Positions 9,382 through 23,175 are shown, counted from the stretch's first letter. The stretch is DNA of 64,000 nt from Quercus robur (GCF_932294415.1 NC_065536.1:48829854-48893853); one strand, 5' to 3'. Made by a program: numbers and translations. The notes: a model not told the origin generated them from the letters alone.

Positions 9382-12300
9382 TCAAGCAGCCTGAGATCTC
9401 TGGCGTTTCACATATTGAAGGATAGGCTCCCTAACCTACAAAAGAGAGAAGGTCACAATTCAATATATTAGACTGGTCCCGCATGAAAATAGTAAAAAAC
9501 ACCAACTGATTCCTTGGACGGAATTAAAAGCATACAGTGCTTGTTTTTCTTGATCGCCTTTCTTGACTGGACCTACTGCAGATAACTCCATCTACCTCAC
9601 CATTGTAATTTGTGTTTCCATTTGCTCTGCCATTCTCGTACCCTGGCACAAAACTTTCTCTTGAAGCTACTGGCTGCTCAATTTACATAGTGAATTACTT
9701 ATCAAGTGGCAGTGGGCCAATCCAATTGCAAGACATGTTAATGTTAATTGAAAAGAGTAGATGTTTCATTTCTACATTACCTCCACCCTACTTGTGGGGG
9801 TGTTTCCAGGCTCCTTTGTCTTTGAAATTGTCTGCTCACTCCTAATTGAGCCATTTTGATTTATTTCAGATCTCACTTTCATGCGTGTGAGATCTGATCC
9901 AATCGAGTGTAGGGCACCACAAGTGGACATGTCGTTGTAGTTGCTCCCTGAAATAAACAAAGCATGTTGTAGTGAAAAGTGCTATTATAAATATATATGG
10001 TAAAATCCGTGAAGCTGAACTTTAAGTAGAAAAAGAAACTTTGATCAGGTACCCATTTTCTGGAGCTCGACATAGCTGGATTTGTTATTTGGTTCATTAG
10101 TATCGATATCCTGTTCAATTTGAGGGGTCAAAGAAGAATTAGTACTGTTACATTCGAAGAAGATGCAGCTTTGAACAGAAAACTAAGTTTATGGATATTA
10201 CCATGGCATCAGTGTTCAAAGCTTTCTTGACTTCTAGTAGCTTTTTCTTAGTCATTTCAGAATGGATCACACGCTTGCCTATGTTATAAAATAGATGAAA
10301 GAAAAGTAAATTGACTGCAATTTAATCCTGCAAATTTAAGCCAAGCACAAACTTTTCAATTGGGCTGCACAAACCTAGCCTTCTGCTGCCTTTTGCCTCA
10401 AGAAAACCATCTAGAGTCATTTTGTTGATTATTTTGCGCACAGTTGTTTGGTTAACTTCTCCTTCAAGCTTGCTTTGAAGCTTTGCCACAGTTACATAAT
10501 TCATTGGAAGAGCATGATACAAAGCCTGAAAAATTAGACAAAGAAGTTGAGGAATGGCATAAAGAACAAAATTACTGGACACCTCTTATCTAACAGGGTC
10601 CCAACAATCTTAAAGAATAAGGAAAAGATTATCCTTATTTGATAATCAGAATTGACAATTTTGTTCTTTAAACCAATCAGAGAACTCGCAATGACCAAAA
10701 ACTGAATGTATTTGGTGTCCATATGGCATAAACAGTCAATATGCCTTTGTTCTAACTGAATGTATTTGATGGACCATAGTTGTGGATACTGTTGGGAATG
10801 TTGCGGATCCTAAGGAAATCACTCTAAATATAAATACAAGAGTTCATGTAGAGTGTAGATGCGGGAAACACATACTAGTTCGCATTGTAGATGAGAAATC
10901 AGCTCCATAGACCACAAACTAAGGAAAACAGAATAAATTAAATCTTACCTTCATGTACATGCTATCTTCAACCAGGGGAACTTTGCCACCAAAAGGTGTT
11001 GTTTGACCATCCATTTCTTCTTTCACCGTTGTGAATTCATAGTCAGAATTCTAGTTTGTCAAAAAGAAAATAAGAATGAGCTGGCCAGATACAGATACAA
11101 CCTTCAATATAATAAATGGGGAAAAATGATAAAACAACCTTTTGCTTGTTAATGGTGTAACTGTCCCTCCCAGTTTTTGAAAGAACACCTTCCTTCACAA
11201 GCTTTTCCATGATTTCTGAAATTCAGTTTAGATGGAATCAGAAGTGATTCAGTAACAAAAATTGCTAAGTAACGAAACTATGCAACACTAAATGCACTTA
11301 TTCTTGTTCAAAAGCTTTAACAAGGATTAAAGCATCCAATTACCCTCGGTCAAAACCTGTTACAATAACAGAAAACACTATTATGAATATTACATAGATT
11401 GGGTACTATTATAAACTAGGGAAACATTAAGAATTGAAATTTAATCTAAGTAGCTAATTGCACTGACATTCATTCTTTCAACTGTTTGTCCAAAAGAGAA
11501 CAAAAATCATAAGCCCTTACCATTGAGATGTCCGGGAAATTAGAGAGAATATCAGTAAAGTCAACAGTATCAATGTGACGATCGTTGATCCATTCCTTTA
11601 CACGGGCCAATTGTTGTTCATCTTCCTCTGGGTCTTGAGTATCATCTGCACGTATAACAGGAATAGCCACACCCCAGTGATACGTCCATGAAACCGCAAT
11701 TATCAGCCAGAAGATAAGAAAGAAAAGTGCAAAGAAACAATGTTAATGAATCTTTTACTATTCTTCAGGTTTATCTTTAAATTTATCACTCTCATTTCAT
11801 ATAAAAGTAGCTCTACCAACATAGAAATGTGTACTTGTAATGTTACCTTCATCTACCATGCCATTGTTATCTTCCCCTTGCTGATGTTTATCTGTCAAGA
11901 ATACTATTGTTATTTCCAGTATAAACTCAAACGCAAACTATTTGCAAGTTGGAACATAGGGATAAAGTAATTACCAACTGGTGCAACTATATATTGATTT
12001 TCTTCCGAATGGTTGACCTGAAAGAAATAAACAAAATATTAGAGATTTTTTCAACTTAATTTCTATACCTGTACATGAAGATCAAGTCAGCTCCATTCAA
12101 GCTTAGTTGTATCCTCAATTCAGAGGGAAATGAAAACATAAAAATAGAGTAACATTGTCGGTTCACCTCACTGTCAGAATCAGAAGAGTCATCCTTTTGC
12201 ACAGAATCAGCTCCTAAGCTCATTTCATCATCTTGAACATCTTCATTTTCATCCTCACAAGGATCTAGCACACTCTTAACCTGTACGCAAAACCATTTAA

Positions 12301-14359
12301 GACAAAATTTAGCTCTGAAATATGAACCATTGATCCCAAATATCAAGTCGATCCTGCAATCTTATTCCCTTACCTTGAGAGCTAATACAAGATGCTTGCT
12401 GTTCACGTTCCCAACCTCCATTCTCAAAGGATTTTTGGTCCATGGATTACGAGCTTCTTCTTCTGTGCAGCCTTTGAAGAACGGAGGCTCATAATCCGCA
12501 GGCTGCAAGGGCAAAAGACCAAAATGTACATGCAGCTTCCATTCATTACAAAAATATACAAAATTCTCGAATGCCACAATTATGTTTAACCAGTCCAACA
12601 CATTCGAAAACCACAGGAGTTACAAGTTTATGGAATTTCCACATTTAAAAAAGGTCACTCATAACTGCATAACTAGCTTCCTAATCTAAAACTGAATTAT
12701 AAGAAAACATTGAAAAGAACTTACCGTCACATCATCATAATAAAGCAGCTTCATCAGAATAGTACGCTGAAACAAAAATAATACCAAACACCATACAATC
12801 ACTTCACCAATATAGTCAAAATCTCATAGAATCTCACATAATCAATATGCACAAAACTTTTTGTCATACAATAATTAGTCTTGTAACCGATTTCATTTAC
12901 CTCTTCGGGCATCCTATCCAGAGTTCTCATCAACTGAACCAATGTCCGAACCATCTTACAAGCCGAACTCCTAAAAATGTGTAAATTCAAAAACCAAAGC
13001 CAAAAAACACGAGAATGGAAATTGTTTTTTCTAGTCCAATATATTAATTACCTCATCTGGTTCGGAGTAATTTCATTCGAGGAGTTATGCCTGAATGTTC
13101 CACCCTTTTTCTTGTTACCGGTACGACTGATATCCAGTGAAACCTCCTGGCTATCGGAATTTGAGTAACTGAAAGAAACTGCAGCAGCATATACATTCAT
13201 AATAATATATTAATCTTCTGAATTTTATCCTATATAACTAGTTTTGAGCACAATACAGTTATTTCCAGTAACAAAATCAGTGAGATCTCTCACTAAATGC
13301 AATATTGTGTTATGATCTGGTGCTAAGGCAAGAGTGCTAGAGCTCTCAACCAGAATTTGACACGCGTCAAGTATGACGAATCAGATGAAGATGATCGAAA
13401 CCTTACATGCATATTCCTCAAGCATTGGTCCGTCAATTGCCTCACAAATGCAGAACAAAAGCGTTTTCAGATACTTCTTCTGCAATGCATCGTATACACC
13501 TGCAAAAGCCGCATATATAAATAATCCAATAAATAATCCAATCACACACACACACACACACATGTATATAGATCCTCTTTCAGATCAAGAGGATCTGTGT
13601 AGAGTCTGTAGACATACCTTTTTCCATCCAATCAATGAGTCTGCGAGACTCTGCATCCATTGGCATGAGCTTTTTGATCTTCATCTCTGAAAATGACGTC
13701 ATAATTCCATTGAAAATCATTAACAGATATTTGAATTTAGAGAGAGAGAATCAGACTAAGAAAAGCTTACCTAAAGCAGGAACAGACTTATCGTTGAAGT
13801 ACTTCTCAGGAAATAGGCCTCTGATGTAACTAATATTGAATATAGCAATTCGGAGCAGATTCCTCGTCTGTTTCAAATTTCAATTAGCATAACACAACCA
13901 TTAAATTTCTCGATCTTAAATCTCTAAGATCTAGCAAAAAATGAAATGAGAAATAATTTCCATTTGTTTGAACCAAATTTTACATGGAGTACTCGAAACA
14001 GAGTATGAAGTAACGAAAAATAATTATATGGATTTTCTAAAAGAAAATTGAATCTGAGTACATAAACAAGGAAAATATGCTCAGATGTAAATTTCTCCTA
14101 AATAAATTCAAATGTGATTGTCCGTAATTGAAGTTGAAAGACAGAAAAATCGGAATTCTAATGATGATTACCAGAAGAAGCGAGTCCTGCTCAGTGATTT
14201 CAGCTTCCTTCACTTTCTGTGCTACAACCTGAGGAAAACGATTACGTTACAGTGAGATTCTGAAGCGAATGATCAATTGGAACGATTAGAGAGAAGAAGA
14301 AGAAGAAGAAGAAGAAGAAGAAGAAAGCAATAGTTTAGAGAGTTTTCTCGGCTCACCAT
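9382..14359 (-). CDS. ASY1: Meiotic chromosome-axis HORMA protein ASY1
   Basis: ASY1 loads on meiotic chromosome axes and promotes synapsis and inter-homologue crossing over. My model has 22 coding exons, in order: 14357-14359, 14172-14228, 13771-13867, 13618-13686, 13407-13499, 13052-13178, 12901-12970, 12725-12766, 12374-12502, 12167-12280, 11975-12017, 11847-11891, 11521-11645, 11344-11356, 11139-11215, 10949-11050, 10375-10525, 10202-10278, 10053-10110, 9781-9947, 9536-9673, 9382-9435. They sum to 1851 bases, 616 codons plus stop, with GT-AG borders and matching phases throughout. Exons 1-9 encode the HORMA domain (about residues 12-229; [28 protein letters not shown]). An acidic linker follows (about 230-267), then a winged-helix/SWIRM-like region (about 297-460), then a basic tail ending KRQRSQAA. 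Intron 1 splits the gene directly after the ATG, and exon 14 is 13 bases. The acceptor at 9673 is the least certain; 9676 would add one residue. The gene looks intact. Length is close to Arabidopsis ASY1 (about 596 residues). Confidence 0.95.
14357..14359 (-). other. ASY1: ASY1 start codon isolated in its own exon
   Basis: On the minus strand the sequence reads GCC-ATG followed at once by GTGAGCC, a good donor. The next exon begins after CCTCAG with GTTGTAGCACAG (VVAQ), giving [15 protein letters not shown], which fits the ASY1 amino terminus. All remaining coding sequence therefore depends on removing this 128-base intron (14229-14356), which holds a GAA-type repeat on the plus strand. Confidence 0.85.
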
Positions 14360-16362
14360 GGCTTCAACGCCTTTTTTCAGAGAGAATTGAGATCGGAGCG
14401 AGAGAGACTGAGAGAGAAAAAGCTGAGAGCGTTTTCTTTGAAAATTTGAATCTGAGTAACCAAATGAAAATGTGGCGGGAGGTGAATGAGGAATTGGGGG
14501 AATTTATAGACCGTTGTAACTTCCACAAGGAGGTTGAGTCGTGGTGGGCCCTACTCCGTGCTGGCACGGCACGTGTACGTAGAGTTTGTTAGGCCTCTTC
14601 ACACGCTTCCCCTCTCTCTCTCCCTCTCTCACAACCATTTTTTTCCTTTAAAATGAAATAGTAATTTCTATTGGGAACTCGGTGTTTCTTGTTTGTGAAC
14701 CAGTGAAAGTAAATAAAATTTGGAATTGTTTGTGAACTAGTGAAAGTAAATAAAATTTGGAAAAAAAGACCTATTACACACTTGTGGATTGTAGATCACA
14801 CAAGTGGTGAGTCAAACTCACGGTTTCAATTTTTAATATGTGAGTTAAATTCACGATTTCAGTGTTATTATCTATTTGTGTGCATCTACTCAAGTGTGTA
14901 ATAAATAGACAAAGTTTCTTTTCAAACTTCTTATATATCTCTTTTTTTGTGTGAATTTTGAAAACCTAAATGTTGAACTACATATTCCTTGTGTTCTTGA
15001 CATTCATATCAAATTTTGTTCAAAGAGGATGTTATTTATTTTTCAATCAATAAACTTATTTTTTATACACAATTTTAGAGCACAAAAACTTAAAATATTA
15101 ACATTTATTTGATGCCCTAGCATTTTATTTTTGATCTTCTTGAAATTTTTTAAGCGCGAAATATATAATAAAAACATGCAATCTAACGGTTAGATTTTGA
15201 AAATTCACACTCAATATAAAGATATATGAGGAGTCTGTAGTATTTTTTTATTCCTAATACACGGATATAATTTGTTACCCTTTTAATCAGCTGGAGCTTA
15301 AAATTTAAAATTGAGAGAGAGAGAGAGAGAGTGTGGCACAATGTCTAATACAACATGGGCCAAATGCACCAACCCAATTTCCAAGTCAAGTTAAAAGGGC
15401 ATGGATGAGAACTGAGAAGCACTCATTTGAGGGGCCGAGCACGCGACTTTTGAATCTTGACACACATATGCAATCAATTTCACTTATAACCGTATAAGCT
15501 TAAGCACAGCAACAAGGTTTTTTTTTTTTTTTTTTTTGCCTCCATTTAATTAGACAATATTTGGGAGATTCAAATTCAAACTATTTTTGCATACTTAATC
15601 CCCAAAGCCAAAAAAAAAGCAGTTGATGTTATTAGGAAAGCTTATCAAGAACACCTTTCTGCCCGGTCAGCCTACAAATCCGCCATAGCTACTATTTGGT
15701 CTAAACCTCCTCTCAGCTGGATTAAAAATAACTTTGATGTTATCAAGCTCCATTGGACTTCTTTTCGCAATTGGACCCTTAACCATCTCTTCTCTTCTTG
15801 ACTGATTTTTCCACCCAAAAGTGAGAAATGGGTCCGGGACTCTCGGGCCCTTCTTTTGTCCAATATATTATCTCAATTATCCAAAAAAAAGAGGCACAAT
15901 ATGGCTTCTCTCGTTTCATCTAAGTTAAAATAAATTGGCATCAGATACTAATTTGATTATCTCAATTATCCAATCATGATAAGAATTCTAATTAAACTGC
16001 ATGAGGGCTTGCAGTTTATAATACAACAATTGGTGTCACTATTATTAAAATTCCATCCCCTCTTCCCCTCCTAAAGCCAAGTTTTCATTTCTATCATCAC
16101 CTGCCCACGGAATACATATTTGAGTCTAGTAAGTAGTAAGATTACTTATTCCCAGACTAATTTTATCCATTAAGCATGCCTGCATGCCATCTTTGTTGTA
16201 TAAATTGTTGATTGTATCCTCAAATGATATCCCCCTCTTTCTTCTTGAAACACAACCTAACTTAATAAAATACAATGGTGTTCCAGAACGGACAAATGAT
16301 ACAGAAGAAAAGCCAGAACAAAGGGCAACAAACATTTAGAGCTCAAATTCACATTTGAAGGC
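14360..16362. other. Intergenic region between ASY1 and the phosphatase gene
   Basis: This is the ASY1 promoter side (14360-14650, containing the 5' UTR) and then AT-rich DNA. It includes two near-identical 41-base direct repeats at about 14694-14760 (GTGAACYAGTGAAAGTAAAT). The only coding-like trace is a LINE-like fragment at 15601-15801. Confidence 0.6.
15601..15801 (+). pseudogene. Short LINE-like RNase H fragment
   Basis: An open stretch of 66 codons contains IWSKPPLSWIKNNFDVI, which resembles the WKPP..GWIKIN.D start of the RNase H domain at the end of plant LINE ORF2 proteins. The family match is from recall. It stops at 15799-15801 and has no neighbouring reverse transcriptase, so at most it is a relic. 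Confidence 0.35.
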
Positions 16363-19300
16363 TCATCTTTCAAACGGGTCTCCTCTATTTGAGTTTAGAG
16401 GATAAGCTGCAGCTGCAATTTTCTCCCGAAGGTTGAATTTCTTTGCTATCAGTGGCCGAACATCTTCGACTCCTACCAAACTCTCCAAAAAAGGAAGTAA
16501 TAAAAGCAGTTCCTTATCTGAACGATCATCAAACCAGCTTTCAATTGGAATTCCATTGTCAACTTGGAAGCCAAATGCCTAAGAGAAAGTCAACATACTT
16601 GTTAAGAAATTAAGATTTCCAATTATTTATATTACATAAAATAAATCCCATGTCAAGGATGCACAACTGGCACTATCCCAATGTTGAATTCTCATTAACA
16701 AAAAAAGGGGGTGGGGGGGATCATAAGTTGATGATATTCACTTCTTGGAGTATTATCTATAGAAAGTAACAGGTTTCAAGTTTATCAGCTATGCTGAAGC
16801 AGGCACTCTTCATGTTCATTTATTTCATGCAGAAGAGAGAGCTAAGACAGTACCTGTGGAGAATTGTCAATTATGATTACACGTGACAAATCACGACCAA
16901 GAATTGTCAAATCTTTGAGGTAATTCCCATCCACATAAACACAGGAGTCACGGTAAACACGATGACGGAATACCTTCCTCTTTGGATCAAGTACATTAAG
17001 TAGCTGCTCTGCATAAATACTTTGACTAGCTGTAAATATAATAATCTCAAAAACGCTGGAAACTCTCTCCAAGAAATCTCTGAGATGAGGACGGCATCGA
17101 ACATAAACTGTATGCTCCTGGAGGTTAAAATTTACAGGAAAAGTGAAGTCTGCATCATCACAAGGTTCTAGTGTGGAGTGCACCAAAGTTTCTGCAAATC
17201 AAGGCCACTCTCAGCACACAAGCTCAGATTTCCAAAGTTCAAGCAATTCCCTCAACAAGCAAAATCAGTTCAAGAACAGGGTAAAATATCTATATTTTTT
17301 AAAAAATAATATAGAAACGTTGACTTTTGGCCCCCAAAATATCAAGGTGGGTTGTGAAAATAAGGCTGATTGGCTACTGTAGTTCAGTTCTAAACATCAA
17401 CCTGATCAAGCATCATATTGCAGGAAACTAGAAGCAGTTGCTGCTTATTGATGTTCCATCCATCACTTAATGGGAGATAAATGGCAGAAACCTAAAAATA
17501 ATGAAAACTAAAAATACACACTACAAGACTCAACGTGAAAATAATAATGAAGGTGACATATTATATATAACTATTTCAATTTTCTTACCATCCAAGTCCA
17601 AAACAAGTGTAGTAGGAGGGCAACTCCGCGTTTGTTTCGGTAGCAGCATAGGCCGAAAAGTTGGGACAACTGCTGACAAGTCTGGTAAGTTTTTTATGAA
17701 AAAATAAGGATCAAAGTCATCAAATTCCTCATATTGATCATCCTCCACATAAACATCAGCTGACATAGAATCTTGACCATGCTCATCAATGCATTCAAGC
17801 TTAGAATTTTTCATGGCAAGATATATAGCTGAAACTTCAGATGAGAGATTTGCTCCCTCCGAATCCGCATTACAACAAGAATCTATGGTATTTCTACCTA
17901 CAGTATGTGTCTGATCAAAGCTCTGCGAATTAAAATTTTTTGTATCTATATCCATATCATCAGGGAATGTTACTGAAGTTACTGCATTCTCAGTGTAATT
18001 CTTCTCTTTCCCAACAATGGGTTCAGAAATTTCTTGACCAATATGAACATTCAACACATTATTCTGGGAGTATTCCATTTCATGATCTTGATGATATTTC
18101 TGGTCTCCACTTCCAAAGTATTTCACAAAATCAACTAGAAAGGGGGAAAAAAAGTTAATAATGTATAGTGAACACACAGCTCAAACTGAAAGAATATACA
18201 CTAAGATCTGTATAGCATTATTTTTGGACAAGCCTCTTAGCAATTATTTAAGGGAAGCAAAGAAGCACAATTACATTTTAAAAAATTAAAGAACCAATTC
18301 TAATAATCTACCTCCATTGGTGATTTCCCCTCCAGCATGTTTAGAAATGTGAAACGATGGAGAAAATATGGTTCCCATCATGCGATGAGCAGTTTCCTCA
18401 TTGCCACTCTGCAATATGATTTAAGAAGTGTTGCAAGAGAATCTTAGATATTTCATGAAGCACTCACATTAATCATCCCATTATGTTTTTAAAAGAGAGC
18501 ATGCCATCAAACACCAAGACATGCCCATGCAAACACACATGGTATGGCTGAATAATTACCTTACATTCCATAGAAGCACCATTAATCACATCAGGCCCCA
18601 AACAAACATCGGAAGCCTCATTATGCAACAACTCATACTTAGCATTCAAATTTGTTTCCACAACAGGCTCCCTCTTCTTCTTGGGAAGAGCTCCAGCTGA
18701 AGTTATGGAGGGAAAATGACAATTACATTTACTTCATAAGGGAAAGATTTTTTCTTTTAAAATTTTTGAAAAAGGTGCACTGAAATAAAAGATACCATCA
18801 TCTGAAACTTATGCTGATATAGTCATCTAAATCAGTTCTACTGAACTTGATTAGAGAGCTAAACATCATCAACATTCCCTAATTGTGCAGAACAGTGTAT
18901 TTACCAACTAATATATTGCATTGTGGTTGTTACTATTGTACAAATTACAAACTCCTGATTGAACATATTACAGGACATAAATAATATGTTTAATTTTACT
19001 AAGTCTCACTGTGTGTAAATTCTATGTTTTATATTAAACAGTTTGTTACCAAAAATTTAACACCCATTATTTTTGGAGAGGTTGGTTTCCAAACTTTAAT
19101 GCGACCTATTGCTTTCGGGGGAAGGTACTTGCCCACACACCAAGGCCCAACCTAGGATTATAATTCTATAACAACTTTAAAAAAATGGTAGTCTTTCCCC
19201 TTTTTTTTTCGCCCGTCTCTTTTCTTTTCTTTTCTTTTTAATGGTAAGTTACACACGCACCCAATGGGTCTTGAACCCACAATCTCACCATCCCCCTAGA

Positions 19301-21720
19301 ACTTATAAGGGTAGGAGGTTCTAGTTGAGAAGGGCCCTCTTCTTTTATTATCTTAGATAAACGATACAAGAATGGTCCAAACAGGATACTTTATACGACA
19401 GACAAGCAAACAAAACAACATAAATATAGACATTTCAAAAGTTTGTCATATAATGGATATTTTGCCAATGACAGTGAAATTCTAAAAATGTAATTGTACT
19501 TTTACATGTAAAAGCAGGTGGTTTATCACAGTTTCTTGTTATTACAAAGACTGATAACACCAAACATCACATTATTTTTCTAGGGAGGAGTGGGTAGTTG
19601 TTATGATTTCAACTTTGATGTAATATAGGATAAATATGTACAACCAACTTGTAACACTATTCACATGCGATCATGAATACCCACAAACATTTTAGGTACT
19701 AATATATGAAACTAAAAGTAAAAACCAATTAATTTCAAAGAGAAAATTCAACTTCTTCTTTTTTTTCATATAATTGAGAAAATTCAACTTAAGCTAACAA
19801 TACATGACATGAAAAAAATAAAAAAGAATATATATAAGAAAACCAGTATTGATACATGATATGATACTTGGAATACTGCTCCAGTAGGACCAGCATAAGT
19901 TAGAGCACTTCAATACTCAGTGTATGAAGTGAAGGACGGCTCATAATGAACCATTTGTGAAACTTTTGACCTCCTACTATAAAAACTTAAGAAAGCTACA
20001 TAAACTATTATTGTAATAAGCTTTTCCAGACGTACAAACATGCACAATTTTTTCCCAAGGTTATAATGAACAAGTAGGAAGATAACAACTTACCTTGTTT
20101 CTGCTTTCTAGCTGAAGATGTAATCAAGTCCTTAACTTTTACTTCTACAGCTTGAACTTTTTCAGAGACCTTCTGCTGAGCTCTTGTAACCCTAGAACTG
20201 ACATTCTCTCGAGCAGCACTCCTTCCAGGATTTTTTTTCTTTGTTTGCATTTCTATGTTGGGAACAACTCCTCAATCTTGAGAAAGTTATTGATACCAAC
20301 TTGGCTTAAGTAGAAGTGCAGAACAATTGAAAATACAGTTCCTCAACAGAATCTCCTCTTTTTTTGTGATAACATCTGCCAGACAACAGCAGCCAAGGAT
20401 AGTAAACCCACCAAATATGTGTGAGATTAAACAGAGTATGGTTCAAATGTTTGCAATAACAAAATTAAAGAAAAATTCTAGGGATTCTCCAGACATGCTG
20501 AATGGTAAAAACCACATTCTATACATGCAAAAATTCATCAGATCGAAGGTAGGGTGGAAAAATATGATCCACCACCTCTCACTATCAATAAAGATTAGTG
20601 TGTGCCGCACATAGCACGCTATGTACACACTTGTAAAGAAATGAAAGTTTATTGACTAAGAGTGATCAACACCATGGTATAATGAACATTAATATCCCAA
20701 TAGCTATGGCTTAGAAAATTTTAAAATACATATATATATAAATAAATAATTTCATAAATTCATTTTCATTAGCAGCATGACATTAGCTAAAGCTCGAATC
20801 TTTATGATCTCTACAGCAGATTTTCCACATTCATTTGACAATACTACATATGGCCTCTTGATAAATAGATTTCAGCAGCATCCCTTACTGGGTAAAAACA
20901 ATTGACAAGAATAGAGATAGCCCTTCTATAACTTTACAAGCACATAATGACATATAGACCAGATTCAATTTCAAGTAATATGCACTCGATTCTGTAACAA
21001 GGAAACCATTTGGCTTGCCCAGAATTTGTTAAATCCATTCATGAATTCAGAAACACACAACTCTCTAATTTTTCCATGCTTATAATATAGACCCATTAAA
21101 CAGAACCTAGAGCTTTAAAATTAACTTCTTATGAAAACAAAGCTCAAAATTAACAGTCACATGATCATTAATCAGTAACCATAAACTAAAAGCTTAAACC
21201 CAAAACCCTAAAAATCACAACACTTTCAAAATCACTAGCTCAGATAGAATCAAAACAGCAAACCCACAAACAAATTAACGGAACCCATAACCACTAAACG
21301 CCATATCAGCATCAAATTCGAGAAACCAATACAATGAAGAATCATAAAATCACAACCAAGCTGTGCACAATAACTGAGCAAAACCCTAAAAGTAAAAAAA
21401 CTTCATGAAACACAAAATCGAGACCAGAAAACAACAACTAGAGCTACAGCTAGAGCTAAAAGCAACTAAAAGTCAAGAATTGGTACCTGATACAGAATCA
21501 AATGGAAATGAAGACCATAAAAAGCTGAGATCGCAGTAACTTTTTTTTTTTTTTTCCTGTGATAAGAACAAAATGGAACGGTAAATTAGTTCACAGGAAA
21601 TGAGAGAGAAGTGAAACTTGAAGAACTAAAACCCTAGATTTTGTTTACCTGTGTGAGCAGGGACTTCGCTTTGGAGTGTTCGGAGGTTTTTCCCTCCAAA
21701 GGTTGGGAAAATGAGAGGGA
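16363..21720 (-). CDS. SCP1-like CTD small phosphatase (SSP4-type, FCP1/NIF domain)
   Basis: The coding exons are 20094-20250, 18560-18696, 18312-18408, 17589-18134, 16854-17191 and 16363-16578, together 1491 bases or 496 codons plus stop. The start is the ATG at 20250 ([15 protein letters not shown]). The first 300 residues are low-complexity and acidic ([19 protein letters not shown]). The catalytic FCP1-like domain fills about residues 305-480. The HAD motif DxDxT appears as DLDET (D310, D312, T314) across the exon 4/5 junction, followed by [26 protein letters not shown] and the second acidic motif IIIDNSP, then [12 protein letters not shown]. Such enzymes dephosphorylate serines of the RNA polymerase II C-terminal domain. 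Upstream non-coding exons are suggested by a donor at 21648 (CACACAG/GTAAAC) and a block at about 21488-21556. The tail of the protein ([20 protein letters not shown]) fits plant SSP4-like proteins. The gene looks intact. Confidence 0.9.
19225..19345 (-). repeat. Probable tRNA-derived SINE fragment in phosphatase intron 1
   Basis: The minus strand reads GGGTTCAAGACCCATTGGG, which resembles a pol III B box (GGTTCRANNCC), with GTGCGTGTGTAACTTACC downstream. This string type is common in dispersed plant repeats. It lies within the intron 18697-20093. Confidence 0.35.
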
Positions 21721-22385
21721 AAATTATGAGGGATCGAAAATTATTTTTGTCTGAAAAAAAAGGAGGATTCCAGGATAAAATAATATATTACGGGAAATTA
21801 TTTTCTAAGAAGAATTTTGTTTTCCTTGATTTGAAAAAGTTTCTTACTAACGGGCCTGTAAGCAATTACGTACTCGCATAGATGTTTACTCGCTCTTCTA
21901 GTGGCCACGTGTTGTACTTAGCAAGACGATTAGGCAAAGGTGTGGAATGTGGATTAAAGGTAGCGAGTATTACTGGTTTTAGTATACGTGAGAGTAAAGA
22001 AAGAGTGTCTATTTTGTTTTACATTTGAAAGAAGGGTTATTTTGTCCGTTGGAGGACTGGGTTTGCCTTAATTTATTTTTCAAAAGGAACTCTATTTCTT
22101 GAAAATTTTAGTGGGAACCGTTCTTTCTACGAAGTTTACCAAGTAAACCCCATTGCCGGCAGAAGTGTTTACCAGTCAAGCCTATTTTATAGAATCTGAA
22201 GTCAATCAACACAAAGGTTGACTTGCAGTCAACCCCACAATGACTTCAGCTAGGCAAAATATAAGTTAAGCTCCTGTCAATGTTTTTACGTACGGACACG
22301 TGATTATTTTAGGACTCGTATTTGTGTCTCCTCTAACAAACACGTTCAATGAAAACAAATTGAGTCCATTTATTGTGGTGACAAG
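21721..22385. other. Upstream region of the phosphatase gene
   Basis: AT-rich promoter-side DNA with no open frame of interest. A solo LTR sits at its far end, about 0.7 kb from the presumed first non-coding exon. Confidence 0.5.
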
Positions 22386-22390
22386 AAATG

Positions 22391-23170
22391 TGTAAGGTTT
22401 GTCTCTGAGGCCTAGGCCCAAAAGTAGGTGGTTCTGGTCTAAAGGACCTTAGACAATGAATTTGTAGAGAGCGGATTATAGAACTAGGGCTGGACGAAGT
22501 GAACGTTAGTTAATTGCATGTCATGCAGCAGTTTGAACGTAAGAATATCTCCTTAATGTCCACAGGATACTTAGTCCGAAAAAACGTATGGGTGCACCTC
22601 TAGTTCTGATTAAAGACTATTGCCTTGCTCTTTCTTCCTATCTCATTTTTGTTTTCCAATTTCCGATCCCTTCTTCATGGGGATTTCCTTCTCTTATATA
22701 GCTTCCTTAAATTGATAAGAACCTTACACTTGTTAACCTTCCGGACCTTCACTTGAGTGTCTGTCCCATCGGACATCCACCTTATCTTTCTGTGAGTTGC
22801 ATTGACCAATGTAACACTGTTCGCCTGTCTTTTCCACATTAATGCGGCTGGAAAAGTAGCTTCCTTGCATTTAATGCGGCAGTTGTAGTCTCCCCCTGGA
22901 CGTCTTACATTTTCTTCATTCTTCCTGCTTTGTGAGGCTCATCCTACTACCCACATTTGTTTGGGATGATTCTTCACTGTGGATGGGGCGCACATTGGGC
23001 CCGTATTTGGTGTGTCCGAGGAGACATTTCTCCTCGGGCGTCTTTTTAAATGAGTTGGGCTCAACAGGGTTGGGCTGGAAGTCTTTTGGTCCCCCTTTTC
23101 CCTTTTGGTCATGGCTGGACTCCGTGCGGGGCCCAAGGCCCATTGTTGACTTGGGAATTTTACCCCTACA
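22391..23170 (-). mobile_element. Solo LTR with perfect target-site duplication
   Basis: On the minus strand it begins TGTAGGGGTAAAATTCCC and ends CCTTACA, 780 bp. The 5-mer AAATG occurs directly on both sides (22386-22390 and 23171-23175). On the minus strand it carries GCCGCATTAATGTGG and a CTATATAAG box, like the LTRs at 2076 and 3367. No internal element sequence adjoins it, so it is a solo LTR. Open frames at 22916-23201 are LTR sequence, not genes. Confidence 0.9.
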
Positions 23171-23175
23171 AAATG

